DNA of 64,000 bases, from NCBI RefSeq assembly GCF_028553745.1, contig NZ_CP067132.1:310001-374000 (forward strand), read 5' to 3'. The notes under the pieces were generated by a model that worked only from the letters and a program-made list of their open reading frames with translations, was not told the DNA's origin and ran no database searches. The DNA is from Paracoccus seriniphilus (GTDB lineage Bacteria; Pseudomonadota; Alphaproteobacteria; Rhodobacterales; Rhodobacteraceae). This document shows positions 53,377 to 61,928 of this stretch, in pieces (the stretch's first letter is position 1; each line of letters starts with the position of its first letter). A program made the translations under genes and the position numbers.

Positions 53377-53377
53377 A
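53351..53377. promoter_or_regulatory. Shared 27-bp regulatory element, copy A
   Basis: Lies in the 96-base gap between the divergent transketolase and BisC-type genes. It matches copy B at 60008-60034 in 21 of 27 positions. In addition the reverse complement of 53362-53377 (TTTGACATTTGTAAAA) matches 60019-60034 (TTTGACATCTGTAAAA) in 15 of 16. It has TGACA/TGTCA ends. The SorC regulator encoded in this cluster is the likely binder. Confidence 0.7.
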
Positions 53378-53394
53378 ACGAAAAGGCTGACGTG

Positions 53395-55707
53395 ATGACA
53401 GATCGCTATACCGCAGCCCATTGGGGCGCCTATCGGGTGACCGGGGCAGAGGATGATCTGCGGCTGGAGCCGCTGGCCGATGATCCTGCGCCCTCGCGGA
53501 TCGGGCGCGGCTGGCTGTCTGCGGCGCGTGACACGCGTGCGCGCATCCATCGCCCTGCCGTGCGTCGTGGCTGGCTGGCCGGGGATGGCGGGGCAGGGCG
53601 CAATGATGACAGCTATGTCGAACTGCCTTGGGACGAGGCGCTGGATATGGCGGCGCAAGAGTTGCGTCGCGTGTGCAGGGACCATGGCAACGGCGCGATC
53701 TACGGTGGTTCCTATGGCTGGTCCAGCGCCGGACGTTTCCATCATGCCCAGTCGCAGCTGCGCCGTTTCCTGAATCTGATCGGGGGATATGTGGCCGCGC
53801 GCGACACCTATTCCCATGCTGCGGGCGAAGTTTTGCTGCCCCATATCACCGGCCTGTCCAACAAGGATATCGAAGAGGGGCTGACAAGCTGGCCGCTGAT
53901 CGCGCAAAACTGCACGCTGTTCCTGGCCTTTGGCGGTGTCTCGGGGCGCACCGCGCAGATCGCCGCGGGCGGCACCAGTTCCCATGAGGTGGATGGCTGG
54001 ATGGAACGGGCGGCGGCGGCTGGCATGCAGACGATCTGCGTCTCGCCGCTGCGCAGTGATCTGGCCGATCTGCCAAATGCCCGCTGGCTGCCGGTTCGCG
54101 CGGGCTCGGACGTGGCATTGATGCTGGCGCTGCTGCATGAGCTGGTCAGCAACGGTCGACATGATCAGGCATTTCTGGACCGCTATACCAGCGGTTGGCC
54201 GCAGTTTCGCGACTATGTCATGGGGGTCAGCGACGGTCAGGCAAAATCCGCCGAATGGGCTGCGCCGCTCTGTGACCTGGCCGCGGGCGAGATCCGCGAT
54301 CTGGCAGAAGAGCTGTCACGCCACAGGGTGATGGTCTCGATCAACTGGGGCCTGCAAAGGGCCGATCATGGCGAACAGACGGTCTGGGCGGGGCTGGCAC
54401 TGGCGGCCGTGCTGGGCCAGATCGGCCAGCCGGGCACCGGTTTCGGCTTTGGCTATGGCTCGACCACACCGCCGGGGCGTGCCAAGCGTTTCATCAGCTG
54501 GCCCTCGGTGCCGCAGGGGCGCAATGGCGTCGATGATTTCATTCCGGTGGCGCGCATTTCCGACATGCTGCTCAACCCCGGGCAAGCCTATCGCTACAAC
54601 GGCGAAACGCGAAGCTATCCCGATATCCGGCTGGTCTATTGGGCAGGCGGCAACCCCTTTCACCATCATCAGGATCTGTTGCGGCTGGAGCGGGCATGGC
54701 AGCGGCCCGAGACCGTCATCGTCCATGAACACAGCTGGACCGCGACAGCACGGCGCGCGGATATCGTTCTGCCCACGACCATGGCGCTGGAGCGTGAAGA
54801 TATCATGGTCAACCGGCGCGACCCGTCCTTGATCTACATGACGCAGGTCTTGGCGCCGATGGGAGAGGCGCGCAACGATCATGACATCCTTGCCGATCTT
54901 GCGCGCCGTTTCGGGGTCGAGGCTGAATTTACCGAGGGGCGGGATACGCAGGACTGGCTCCGCTGGATCTGGGCCGGCTGTCAGGGCGTGGCGCAATCCG
55001 AAGGCTTTGCCCTGCCTGATTTCGACAGCTTCCGCGACATGGGCCGTTTCGAAATCCCCGAGGCAGATCAGACCCGCATCCTCTTTTCTCGCTTCATCGA
55101 AGATCCCGTTGCCCATGCCCTGCCGACGGAAAGCGGGCGGCTGACATTGTTCAATGACAGGATCGCGGCCATGCAACTGTGCGACTGTCCCGGTCATCCC
55201 TGCTGGATGCCCCCGGCGGAATGGACCCATGAGGCCCCGCCGACCCATCTGCATCTGTTGTCGCAACAGCCCGCGACGCGGCTGCACAGCCAGTTGGACA
55301 ATGGCTCCGAGGCTGTAGCCTCCAAGTTGCAGGGGCGCGAGGTTGCGCGAATGCATCCACGGACGGCCGCCGCGCTGAACCTGCGCGAGGGCGAGGTTGT
55401 GCATCTGCACAATGCGCGGGGCGGCTGTCTGGCCGGATTGCGGCTGGACGCGAACATGCGGCACGATTGCGTGGTGCTGCCGACCGGCGCATGGGCCGAT
55501 CTGCAGGACAGCCCGCAGGGACGGATCTGCGTGCATGGCAATCCGAACATGCTGACAATCGACAAGGGCGCATCGGAACTGAGCCAGGGCAATATCAGCC
55601 ACACGACGCTGGTGCAGGTTTCGCCGTGGTCTGGCGAGTTGCCAAGGGTCCGGGCTTTGGACGCCCCGCGTTTCGTGACGCGCGCCGAATGTGAAAGGGA
55701 GGTTTAG
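53395..55707 (+). CDS. BisC-type molybdopterin S-/N-oxide reductase (DMSO reductase family)
   Basis: A 770-residue bis-MGD enzyme, close in length to biotin sulfoxide reductase. It starts THWGAYRV-like (AAHWGAYRVTG) and has GAIYGGSYGWSSAGRFHHAQSQLRRFLNLIGG, where the Ser of GGSYGW is the expected molybdenum ligand, as in TorA/DorA/BisC. There is no Tat signal and no Fe-S Cys cluster at the N-terminus, so it acts in the cytoplasm. It should reduce a sulfoxide or N-oxide. The ATG at 53395 was preferred over the GTG just before. It leads the sugar operon, an unusual place for such an enzyme. Confidence 0.9.
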   Translation: MTDRYTAAHWGAYRVTGAEDDLRLEPLADDPAPSRIGRGWLSAARDTRARIHRPAVRRGWLAGDGGAGRNDDSYVELPWDEALDMAAQELRRVCRDHGNGAIYGGSYGWSSAGRFHHAQSQLRRFLNLIGGYVAARDTYSHAAGEVLLPHITGLSNKDIEEGLTSWPLIAQNCTLFLAFGGVSGRTAQIAAGGTSSHEVDGWMERAAAAGMQTICVSPLRSDLADLPNARWLPVRAGSDVALMLALLHELVSNGRHDQAFLDRYTSGWPQFRDYVMGVSDGQAKSAEWAAPLCDLAAGEIRDLAEELSRHRVMVSINWGLQRADHGEQTVWAGLALAAVLGQIGQPGTGFGFGYGSTTPPGRAKRFISWPSVPQGRNGVDDFIPVARISDMLLNPGQAYRYNGETRSYPDIRLVYWAGGNPFHHHQDLLRLERAWQRPETVIVHEHSWTATARRADIVLPTTMALEREDIMVNRRDPSLIYMTQVLAPMGEARNDHDILADLARRFGVEAEFTEGRDTQDWLRWIWAGCQGVAQSEGFALPDFDSFRDMGRFEIPEADQTRILFSRFIEDPVAHALPTESGRLTLFNDRIAAMQLCDCPGHPCWMPPAEWTHEAPPTHLHLLSQQPATRLHSQLDNGSEAVASKLQGREVARMHPRTAAALNLREGEVVHLHNARGGCLAGLRLDANMRHDCVVLPTGAWADLQDSPQGRICVHGNPNMLTIDKGASELSQGNISHTTLVQVSPWSGELPRVRALDAPRFVTRAECEREV

Positions 55708-57195
55708 GTGCAGGAATATTGGCTGGGTATCGATGCAGGCACCACCGCGATCAAGGCGGCGGTCTATCGCAGCGACGGAACACGTGTCTCTCTTGGTGAA
55801 ACGCCAAGCGAGGTGCAGCTGAGCGAACAGGGCCGCGCCGAACAGGATATGGAAACCGTCTGGCAAGGGGTCTGTCAGGCCATTCGCGCGGCGCTTGCCG
55901 ATATTGATCCCGGCCTGATCCGCAGCGTCGGTATCGCGGCACAGGGCGACGGGCTGTGGGCGCTGGACCGCGACAAGAAGCCGGTCGGCAATGCGATTCT
56001 CTGGAATGACACCCGCGCTGCCGACAATGTTTCGCAGCTATATGACAAGGGTCAGGCGCGCGCGATCAGCCATGCCTGCAACACGGCGATCTGGCCGGGC
56101 ACCTCGGGGACGATCTATCAATGGCTGCGCCAGGCAGAACCCCAACGCGCCGAGGCGATTGACCGGGTAATGTATTGCGCCGATTGGGTCGGTTTCCGCC
56201 TGACCGGTGAGATCGCGACCGATTTTTCCAATGCCTCGATCCCCTTTCTGGATTTCGAATCCGGCGGCTATGATCTGGACGCCCTGCAGGTGCTGGATTG
56301 CACGCGCCTGGCGCGGATGCTGAATGCGCCGCGCCATGCCGAAAGCCGCCTTGGCGCGATTTCGGCACAGGCCAGCGCGGCGACGGGGCTGCCCGAGGGG
56401 CTGCCGGTTTCGGTCGGGACCATGGATCTGTCGGCGATGATCGTCGGCATGGGCATGGAACAGCCCGGCGAGACGATGATGATTCTGGGCACCACGGCGG
56501 TGGTCACCATTCTGACCGAGAAGGTCGCGCCGAGCGATCAGCCCGTGGGCGCGACCGCGCATCATGCCAATGGGCGCCTGCTGACACGTATCCTTGCCCC
56601 GACCACGGGCGCGGCCGCCTTTGACTGGTTCTGCGCGCTGCATCCCAAGACCCTGGGGGGCGGGTCCGCCGCCGAGATTGCGGGCCGTCTGAACGCATTG
56701 GTCGAACAGGTGCCGCCGGGCGCCAATGGCGTGACATTCCTGCCCTATCTGAACGGTGAACGCGCGCCCTTCGTCGCCCCCAGGGCGCGCGGATCGTTCT
56801 TTGGCCTGTCCTCCAGCAGTTCCAAGGCAGATATGGGCCGGGCTGTGATGGAGGGCGCGGCCTTCAGCCTGCGCCATTGTTTCGAAAAGGAAAACGGGCG
56901 GCCGGATGCGCCGGTGCGCCTGACCGGAGGCGGGGCGCGCAACCGGATGTGGTGCCAGATCATCGCCGATGTGATGCAGGTGCCGGTTCTGGTCAGCGAG
57001 GCTTCGGATCATGGGCTGTGGGGGGCGGCCTGTCTGGGCGCTGCCGCCGCCGGACGGGGCGAGGCCTGCACGCTGGCCCGGCGAAGCGAGGACGTGCTGC
57101 GCCACGATCCCGACCCTGCGACGGCCCCCGCTTATGACGCCGCCTTCGCCAGATATGTCGCTCTGTCCGACTGCTGTCAGGCGCTTTGGAATTGA
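55708..57195 (+). CDS. FGGY-family carbohydrate kinase (L-xylulose/erythritol kinase-like)
   Basis: A 495-residue sugar kinase. It has the start YWLGIDAGTTAIKAAVY (phosphate loop), SVGIAAQGDGLWALD, the FGGY N-terminal part, the catalytic Asp in VGTMDLSAMIVGMG and the FGGY C-terminal signature region MGRAVMEGAAFSLRHCFE...VRLTGGGARNRMWCQIIADVMQVPV. The GTG start directly follows the BisC-type stop and has GGGAGG ahead. The AAQGDGLW segment recalls LyxK-type kinases. It should phosphorylate the imported ketose or polyol. Confidence 0.92.
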   Translation: MQEYWLGIDAGTTAIKAAVYRSDGTRVSLGETPSEVQLSEQGRAEQDMETVWQGVCQAIRAALADIDPGLIRSVGIAAQGDGLWALDRDKKPVGNAILWNDTRAADNVSQLYDKGQARAISHACNTAIWPGTSGTIYQWLRQAEPQRAEAIDRVMYCADWVGFRLTGEIATDFSNASIPFLDFESGGYDLDALQVLDCTRLARMLNAPRHAESRLGAISAQASAATGLPEGLPVSVGTMDLSAMIVGMGMEQPGETMMILGTTAVVTILTEKVAPSDQPVGATAHHANGRLLTRILAPTTGAAAFDWFCALHPKTLGGGSAAEIAGRLNALVEQVPPGANGVTFLPYLNGERAPFVAPRARGSFFGLSSSSSKADMGRAVMEGAAFSLRHCFEKENGRPDAPVRLTGGGARNRMWCQIIADVMQVPVLVSEASDHGLWGAACLGAAAAGRGEACTLARRSEDVLRHDPDPATAPAYDAAFARYVALSDCCQALWN

Positions 57196-57214
57196 AAGGA
57201 AAGAGGTTTCAACC

Positions 57215-58276
57215 ATGACCGAAATGATGAAAGCCGCCGTGTATCACACGCTGGAAGATATCCGCATTGAAACACGTCCCATACCCGAAATCGGTGCCGA
57301 CGAGATCCTGCTGAAGACATTGGCCTGTGGCCTTTGCGGCGGCGAGACCATGGCATGGTACAAGAAGGCTGAACCCAAGGTTCTGGGTCATGAGCCGATT
57401 GGCGAGGTCGTGAAGGTCGGCGCGGATGTGACCGACTACAAGGTCGGCGACCGTTTGTTCATCAACCACCATGTCGGCCGGGTCGACAGCCATCTGTCGC
57501 GCCGGGGTCACTTTACCCGCGATCCCTTCTATTCCTCGATGAAGCTGGATCCGGGCGGGGTCTGTGAATATTACCGCGTCACCGCCCAGCATCTGCGGAT
57601 GGATGCCCACAAGCTGCCCGAGAGCATTTCGACCGAGGCGGCGGTGACGATCGAGCCGTGGTCCTGTGTGATGTCGGGGCTGAAGGTCTGCAACATCCAG
57701 CCCGGCGACACCGTGGCCGTGGTTGGCGCGGGCTTCATGGGGCAGGGCTTCGTGCATCTGGCACCGCTGTTCGGCGCGGGCAAGGTGATCGCGCTGGATT
57801 TCTCGGACTGGCGGCTGGAGAAGGCGCGCGAATTCGGCGCGACGCATACGATCAACCCCAGGAACGAAGATGCGGTCGAGGCGCTGCGTGCGGCCAACAA
57901 TGGCCGTCTGGCCGATACGGTCATCGTCATTGCGCCCTTCCCGCAGGCCTGGGCGCAGGCCGAGGATCTTGTCGAGGTCGGCGGCACTTTGCATCTGGGT
58001 GCGCCGCTGGCACCGGGAACCGATTGGGTGCGCGACGGGGCAAAATCCTATTTTGACCAGATCACGGTCACCTCGCGCTATTCCTCGGACCATACCGACA
58101 CCTACAGCTATATCCGTCTGCTGGAAGCGGGCCGGATCAAGGCCGACGAGGCGATCTCGCACCGTTTTGACATCGATGACAGTGCGGAAGCCTTTGAAAT
58201 GCTGCGCAAGGCCGAAAAATCCCTGAAAATCGTCGTCTATCCGCATGGCATCCCCGAGGAGAAGAAGAATGCTTGA
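57215..58276 (+). CDS. Medium-chain (zinc-type) polyol/sugar dehydrogenase without structural zinc site
   Basis: A 353-residue MDR dehydrogenase. Catalytic zinc ligands are in CGLCGGET and LGHEPIGEVVKVGADV; the NAD fold is VAVVGAGFMGQGFVHLAPLFGAGKVIALDFSD, with Asp after the beta strand, favouring NAD. The usual four-Cys structural zinc loop is absent; that region reads FINHHVGRVDSHLSRRGHF. The ATG at 57215 follows AAAGAGGT. Its place between kinase and epimerase genes suggests oxidation of a polyol or reduction of an aldehyde product. Confidence 0.9.
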   Translation: MTEMMKAAVYHTLEDIRIETRPIPEIGADEILLKTLACGLCGGETMAWYKKAEPKVLGHEPIGEVVKVGADVTDYKVGDRLFINHHVGRVDSHLSRRGHFTRDPFYSSMKLDPGGVCEYYRVTAQHLRMDAHKLPESISTEAAVTIEPWSCVMSGLKVCNIQPGDTVAVVGAGFMGQGFVHLAPLFGAGKVIALDFSDWRLEKAREFGATHTINPRNEDAVEALRAANNGRLADTVIVIAPFPQAWAQAEDLVEVGGTLHLGAPLAPGTDWVRDGAKSYFDQITVTSRYSSDHTDTYSYIRLLEAGRIKADEAISHRFDIDDSAEAFEMLRKAEKSLKIVVYPHGIPEEKKNA

Positions 58277-58934
58277 AGCCCTGAAAAAGGAAGTCTGCGA
58301 ACAGAACCACCAATTGCCCCTGAACGGGCTGGTCGTGGGGTCGGGGGGCAATGTCTCGGGGCGCGACCGCGAAACCGGGTTGGTGGTCATCAAGCCCTCG
58401 GGCGTCAAGTTCAAGAATCTGACGCCGGAAACCATGGTCGTCGTGGATATGGAGGGCAATGTCGTCGAGGGCGAGATGAAGCCATCGGTGGATACGGGGC
58501 TGCATCTGTATATCTACAAGGCTCGGCCTGACATATTCGGCATCACCCACACCCATTCCCCCTATGCGACCAGCTTTGCGGCGCGGGGCGAACGGATTCC
58601 GGCGGTGCTGACTCCGATCACGCATATGCTGGGCCGGGATGTGCCCTGTTCGCGCTATGCCACACCGGGCGAGGTCGATACCGGTCAGGCCGTTGTCGAA
58701 GCCGCGGATGGTGGATATGCTGCCTTGGTCAAGGCTCATGGGGTGTTCACGATGGGCCGTTCCGCGACCGAGGCGACCTCGTTCGCGATGTATCTGGAGG
58801 AAGCAGCGATGACCACGCATCTGGCGATGACGCGCGGCCCGGTCGAGGAGCTGCCACAGGAAGAAATCGACCGTTGCTACAACTGGTTCCAGCAGAACTA
58901 CGGTCAATCCGGCAACAAGAAGGTAAGTGCCTGA
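58269..58934 (+). CDS. Class II aldolase/AraD family protein, L-ribulose-5-phosphate 4-epimerase-like
   Basis: A 221-residue class II aldolase-fold protein. It has VGSGGNVSGRD (phosphate site), IKPSGVKF, THTHSPYAT with two zinc His, and the third His in LVKAHGVFT. At the catalytic acid position it has Asp (KPSVDTGLHLYIY), as in AraD/UlaF epimerases, where aldolases such as FucA have Glu. I therefore favour epimerisation at C4 of a pentulose 5-phosphate. The ATG at 58269 overlaps the dehydrogenase stop. Confidence 0.88.
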   Translation: MLEALKKEVCEQNHQLPLNGLVVGSGGNVSGRDRETGLVVIKPSGVKFKNLTPETMVVVDMEGNVVEGEMKPSVDTGLHLYIYKARPDIFGITHTHSPYATSFAARGERIPAVLTPITHMLGRDVPCSRYATPGEVDTGQAVVEAADGGYAALVKAHGVFTMGRSATEATSFAMYLEEAAMTTHLAMTRGPVEELPQEEIDRCYNWFQQNYGQSGNKKVSA

Positions 58935-58935
58935 C

Positions 58936-59919
58936 ATGGCCCGGGACGAGACATCATCAAACCCTTTCAGTGACAAGGATGCCCTGCTGGCGAATGTCGC
59001 GCTGCTGTATTACGGCGAAGGTCTGACCCAGAGCGAGATCGCCAAGCGATTGTCGGTGTCCCGTCCCACCATCGTCAACATGCTGCGGGAATGCCGCGAC
59101 CGTGGCATCGTGGAAATCCGCGTCGATGGCGAAGTGCTGGCGGCTTCGGCATTGTCGCGACAGCTGGTGGCGCGCTTTGGCCTGGAAGACGCCTATGTCT
59201 CGCGTTGTCGGATCGGGGGCGATGCCGTCCCCGACCGTGCCGAGAGCCTGGGCCAGCTTGCCCGGGTGGCGGCCATGGCGCTGCTGGATGTGGTCCGACC
59301 GGGGGATACGGTGGGAGTCGCATGGGGCGAAACCATCAAATCCGTCGCCGATGCCATGCCGCGCCAACCCGTCGAAGGGGTGACCGTCTGCCAGATGATC
59401 GGCTCGATGGTCTCTGATCGTGTCGCTGCCTCGGAGGATTGCGCGATCCGGATTGCGAATTGTCTGGATGCCAGTTGCTTCACGCTGCATGCGCCCGCGG
59501 TCTTGTCGTCAGAGGCGCTGGCCCAAAGCCTGCGCGCGGAACCGACCATTGCCACCCAGTTGCAGCGGCTGCAAAATCTGGACGTGGCAATCTATTCCAT
59601 CGGCAATACGGAACCCGACACCCATCTGATCGCCGCGGGCATCGCCACGCCCGAACAGGTGGCCCATGCCGTGGATGCCGGGGCCTGCGGGATCGTCTGT
59701 TGTCGTTATATCGATATCGACGGCAACCCCGTGCATTTGCCGCCCGAGGAACGTGTCGTGGCCGTCGAGGTCGAACATCTGCGTGCCGCAAGGCGCAAGC
59801 TCGTGGTCGTCGCGGGCGAGGACCGGCTGCAGGCGGCAAGGGCAATCCTGAACGGCAAACTGGCGACGCATCTCTGCGTTGACGAGGCTCTGGCCATCGC
59901 ATTGTTGCAATCTGACTGA
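58936..59919 (+). CDS. SorC/DeoR-type sugar-responsive transcriptional regulator
   Basis: A 327-residue regulator with an N-terminal helix-turn-helix (~15-60, LLYYGEGLTQSEIAKRLSVSRPTIVNMLRECRDRGIVEI) and a SorC sugar-phosphate-binding domain (~65-325; GVAWGETIKSVADAMP, AIYSIGN, GIVCCRYIDIDGNPV, VVVAGEDRLQAARAIL). It probably senses the phosphorylated sugar and binds the two shared elements at 53351 and 60008 (inference). The ATG at 58936 lies behind the epimerase stop; a GTG at 58927 is the alternative. Confidence 0.92.
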   Translation: MARDETSSNPFSDKDALLANVALLYYGEGLTQSEIAKRLSVSRPTIVNMLRECRDRGIVEIRVDGEVLAASALSRQLVARFGLEDAYVSRCRIGGDAVPDRAESLGQLARVAAMALLDVVRPGDTVGVAWGETIKSVADAMPRQPVEGVTVCQMIGSMVSDRVAASEDCAIRIANCLDASCFTLHAPAVLSSEALAQSLRAEPTIATQLQRLQNLDVAIYSIGNTEPDTHLIAAGIATPEQVAHAVDAGACGIVCCRYIDIDGNPVHLPPEERVVAVEVEHLRAARRKLVVVAGEDRLQAARAILNGKLATHLCVDEALAIALLQSD

Positions 59920-60007
59920 AGGCATGATCTTGCCTGCCATTTCCCGCGCCGGACGGCAGCGGGAGGGCTTGCGCGTGCCGTGTCGACATGTCTGCGCAAT
60001 TAGATAA

Positions 60008-60034
60008 ATGACAAAATATTTGACATCTGTAAAA
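60008..60034. promoter_or_regulatory. Shared 27-bp regulatory element, copy B
   Basis: Lies in the 192-base gap ahead of the NitT/TauT-type binding-protein gene and covers the -35 box. It matches copy A at 53351-53377 in 21 of 27 positions. Confidence 0.7.
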
Positions 60035-60049
60035 GTCGCGGGCTATTCT
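60020..60049 (+). promoter_or_regulatory. Predicted promoter of the NitT/TauT-type transporter operon
   Basis: -35 TTGACA (60020-60025) and -10 TATTCT (60044-60049) with 18 bases between, 63 bases ahead of the start codon. Confidence 0.6.
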
Positions 60050-60111
60050 CGATGAATGCTGGCGTTGCACGCCAAAGGGTGGCCCGCAAGGGCTGAGGAG
60101 AGGAGGAAGAC

Positions 60112-61146
60112 ATGTCGACCGAGAAATACAGCGGACTGACGCGCCGTCGACTTTTGAAGGGTGCCGCCGCCTCTGGCGTCGCGCTTGCCGCGCCGAACTT
60201 CTTTATAGGCAAGGCTCATGCCGCGAATGAGAAACTGCGCGTGGGTATCATCCCGGCCTATTCCTTCGGGATCTATTGGCTGGTGCAGGATCAGGGCTTT
60301 GCGCCGGGCGTCGACATGGAATTCAGCGTCTTCCCCTCGGGACCTCCGGCGATCGAGGCGATGGTGGGCGGTTCGGTCGATGCGATCACCGTGGGGGCAG
60401 TGCCGCCTCTGGCGGCCATGGCCCGCAAGGTGGCCGATCTGCGCGCGATCTCGGTCTGTGGTGACGCCTCGGGGCTTTATACCATTGTCGGCCGCGAAGG
60501 GCTGAGCAGCCTGACCGATCTGGAAGGCAAACGGCTTGCCGTAACCTCGGGGTCGAATTTCGATTTCTTCCTTGATACCGTGCTGAAGGCCGAGGGTCTG
60601 GCCGATATGCCGCTGACGCGGATCAACATGGAGCCCATCGACGCCCAGGCTGCGATGATCGCGGGGGCGGTCGATGCCACGGTTCCGCTGGCCACTTCGC
60701 GCAAGTTGATCTTTGACAAGATGCCCGGTGCGGTGATGCTGGCCGAGGGCGCGAAAATGCCCATCGAGACCCGCCCCAGCATCATGGATATCTTCATGAC
60801 CACCCAGCAGACGCTGGATGCCAAGCAGGAAGCGCTGCGTCAGGTTGTCGAGGCCTTCCACAGCAAGGGCGTGGGGATGCTGCGCGAGGACAATGCCGAA
60901 GTGGTCGCCCGCATGGTGGCCTGGCAGCAAAAGATCGGCCGGGCGGGCGTGACTGCCGAAGAGGTCGAGCCTCTTCTGAACGGCTATTTCTATTTCGACG
61001 TGCCTGAAATCAAAGAGGTCTTTGCCAAGGACCAGTTGAAGCAATCGCTGTTGATCCAGTCCGAATTTCTGGCCGGGAATGGCAAGATCTCGGGCGTGCC
61101 GGATCTTGACACGATGGTCAGCAGCCAAATTATCGAGCAACTCTAA
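60112..61146 (+). CDS. NitT/TauT-type ABC transporter substrate-binding protein, Tat-exported
   Basis: A 344-residue periplasmic binding protein of the nitrate/sulfonate/taurine group. A Tat signal is at residues ~11-37 (TRRRLLKGAAASGVALAAP...AHA). Family segments follow: LRVGIIPAYSFGIYWLVQDQGF, EFSVFPSGPPAIEAMVGGSVDAITVGAVPPLAAMARK and LTDLEGKRLAVTSGS. A GAGGAGGA site precedes the ATG. Members bind sulfonates, sulfate esters, aromatic acids or pyrimidines; with a sulfatase in the same cluster, a sulfate ester is a fair guess. Confidence 0.92.
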   Translation: MSTEKYSGLTRRRLLKGAAASGVALAAPNFFIGKAHAANEKLRVGIIPAYSFGIYWLVQDQGFAPGVDMEFSVFPSGPPAIEAMVGGSVDAITVGAVPPLAAMARKVADLRAISVCGDASGLYTIVGREGLSSLTDLEGKRLAVTSGSNFDFFLDTVLKAEGLADMPLTRINMEPIDAQAAMIAGAVDATVPLATSRKLIFDKMPGAVMLAEGAKMPIETRPSIMDIFMTTQQTLDAKQEALRQVVEAFHSKGVGMLREDNAEVVARMVAWQQKIGRAGVTAEEVEPLLNGYFYFDVPEIKEVFAKDQLKQSLLIQSEFLAGNGKISGVPDLDTMVSSQIIEQL

Positions 61147-61151
61147 GTCCG

Positions 61152-61928
61152 ATGAACAAGAACTCTGCATTCAATTCGAAGCGTCTGCTTCTGGGCTGTC
61201 TGTCGGTAGCCGTGGTGATCGCGATCTATGCGCTGGTGACCACGCGCCCCGAAAACAACCCGGCGCTGTTGCCACCGATCGGCGATATCATCGCCTCCTT
61301 CTGGACCAATCTGACATCGGGCTCGCTGCTCAAGGCGCTTGGTGCCAGCCTGTTCCGCATCAGCGCCGGCTTCCTGATCGGCACCACGCTTGCATTGGTT
61401 CTGGGCTGCCTGATCGGCTGGTATCGCACGGTCGAATATCTGTTCGATCCTCTGATCGAGGCCGTGCGGCCGATTCCGCCGCTGGCCTATATCCCGCTGA
61501 TCATCATCTGGTTCGGCATCGGAGAGTTCAGCCGCGTGCTGATCATCACCATCGCCTGTTTCATGGTCTGCGTGGTCAATGTCATTGCCGGCATGAAGAA
61601 CGTGCCTGCTGTGTATGAAGATGCTGCCTCGACCATGGGGGCCACCCGCTTTCAGGTGTTCCGCACGGTGGCGGTGCCTGCCGCGACCCCTTTCATCATC
61701 ACGGGCTATCGTGTGGCACTGGCCGCGGCCTGGACGACCCTTGTGGCCTCTGAGCTTCTGGCCGCGCAGAACGGTCTGGGCTTTCTGCTGCAAGAAGGGC
61801 GGCGCTACTTCCTGACCGATCAGGTGATGATGATCATCATGATCATCGGCGGCTGCGCTTTCATCATGGACCGCATCTTCCGCAAGATTCAGGCGCATCT
61901 GATGCAGTGGTCGGAGACACGTGAATAA
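61152..61928 (+). CDS. NitT/TauT-type ABC transporter permease
   Basis: A 258-residue permease with about six membrane segments, the first at ~10-28, and the EAA-type loop (YEDAASTMGATRFQVFRTVAVPAATPFIITGYR) that docks on the ATPase. RISAGFLIGTTLALVLGCLIGW and PLAYIPLIIIWFGIGEFSRV are typical of SsuC/TauC. It lies 5 bases behind the binding-protein gene, and its stop overlaps the ATPase start (TAATG). Confidence 0.94.
   Translation: MNKNSAFNSKRLLLGCLSVAVVIAIYALVTTRPENNPALLPPIGDIIASFWTNLTSGSLLKALGASLFRISAGFLIGTTLALVLGCLIGWYRTVEYLFDPLIEAVRPIPPLAYIPLIIIWFGIGEFSRVLIITIACFMVCVVNVIAGMKNVPAVYEDAASTMGATRFQVFRTVAVPAATPFIITGYRVALAAAWTTLVASELLAAQNGLGFLLQEGRRYFLTDQVMMIIMIIGGCAFIMDRIFRKIQAHLMQWSETRE

Noticed and set aside
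54316..55866. Minus-strand open frame of 516 codons opposite the BisC-type gene
   Set aside because: Antisense shadow of a conserved gene.
51355..58934. D-apiose/apulose pathway (kinase plus two-subunit transketolase)
   Set aside because: The kinase and split transketolase would fit, but the sulfatase, BisC-type enzyme and AraD-like Asp protein are not explained, so I did not name it.
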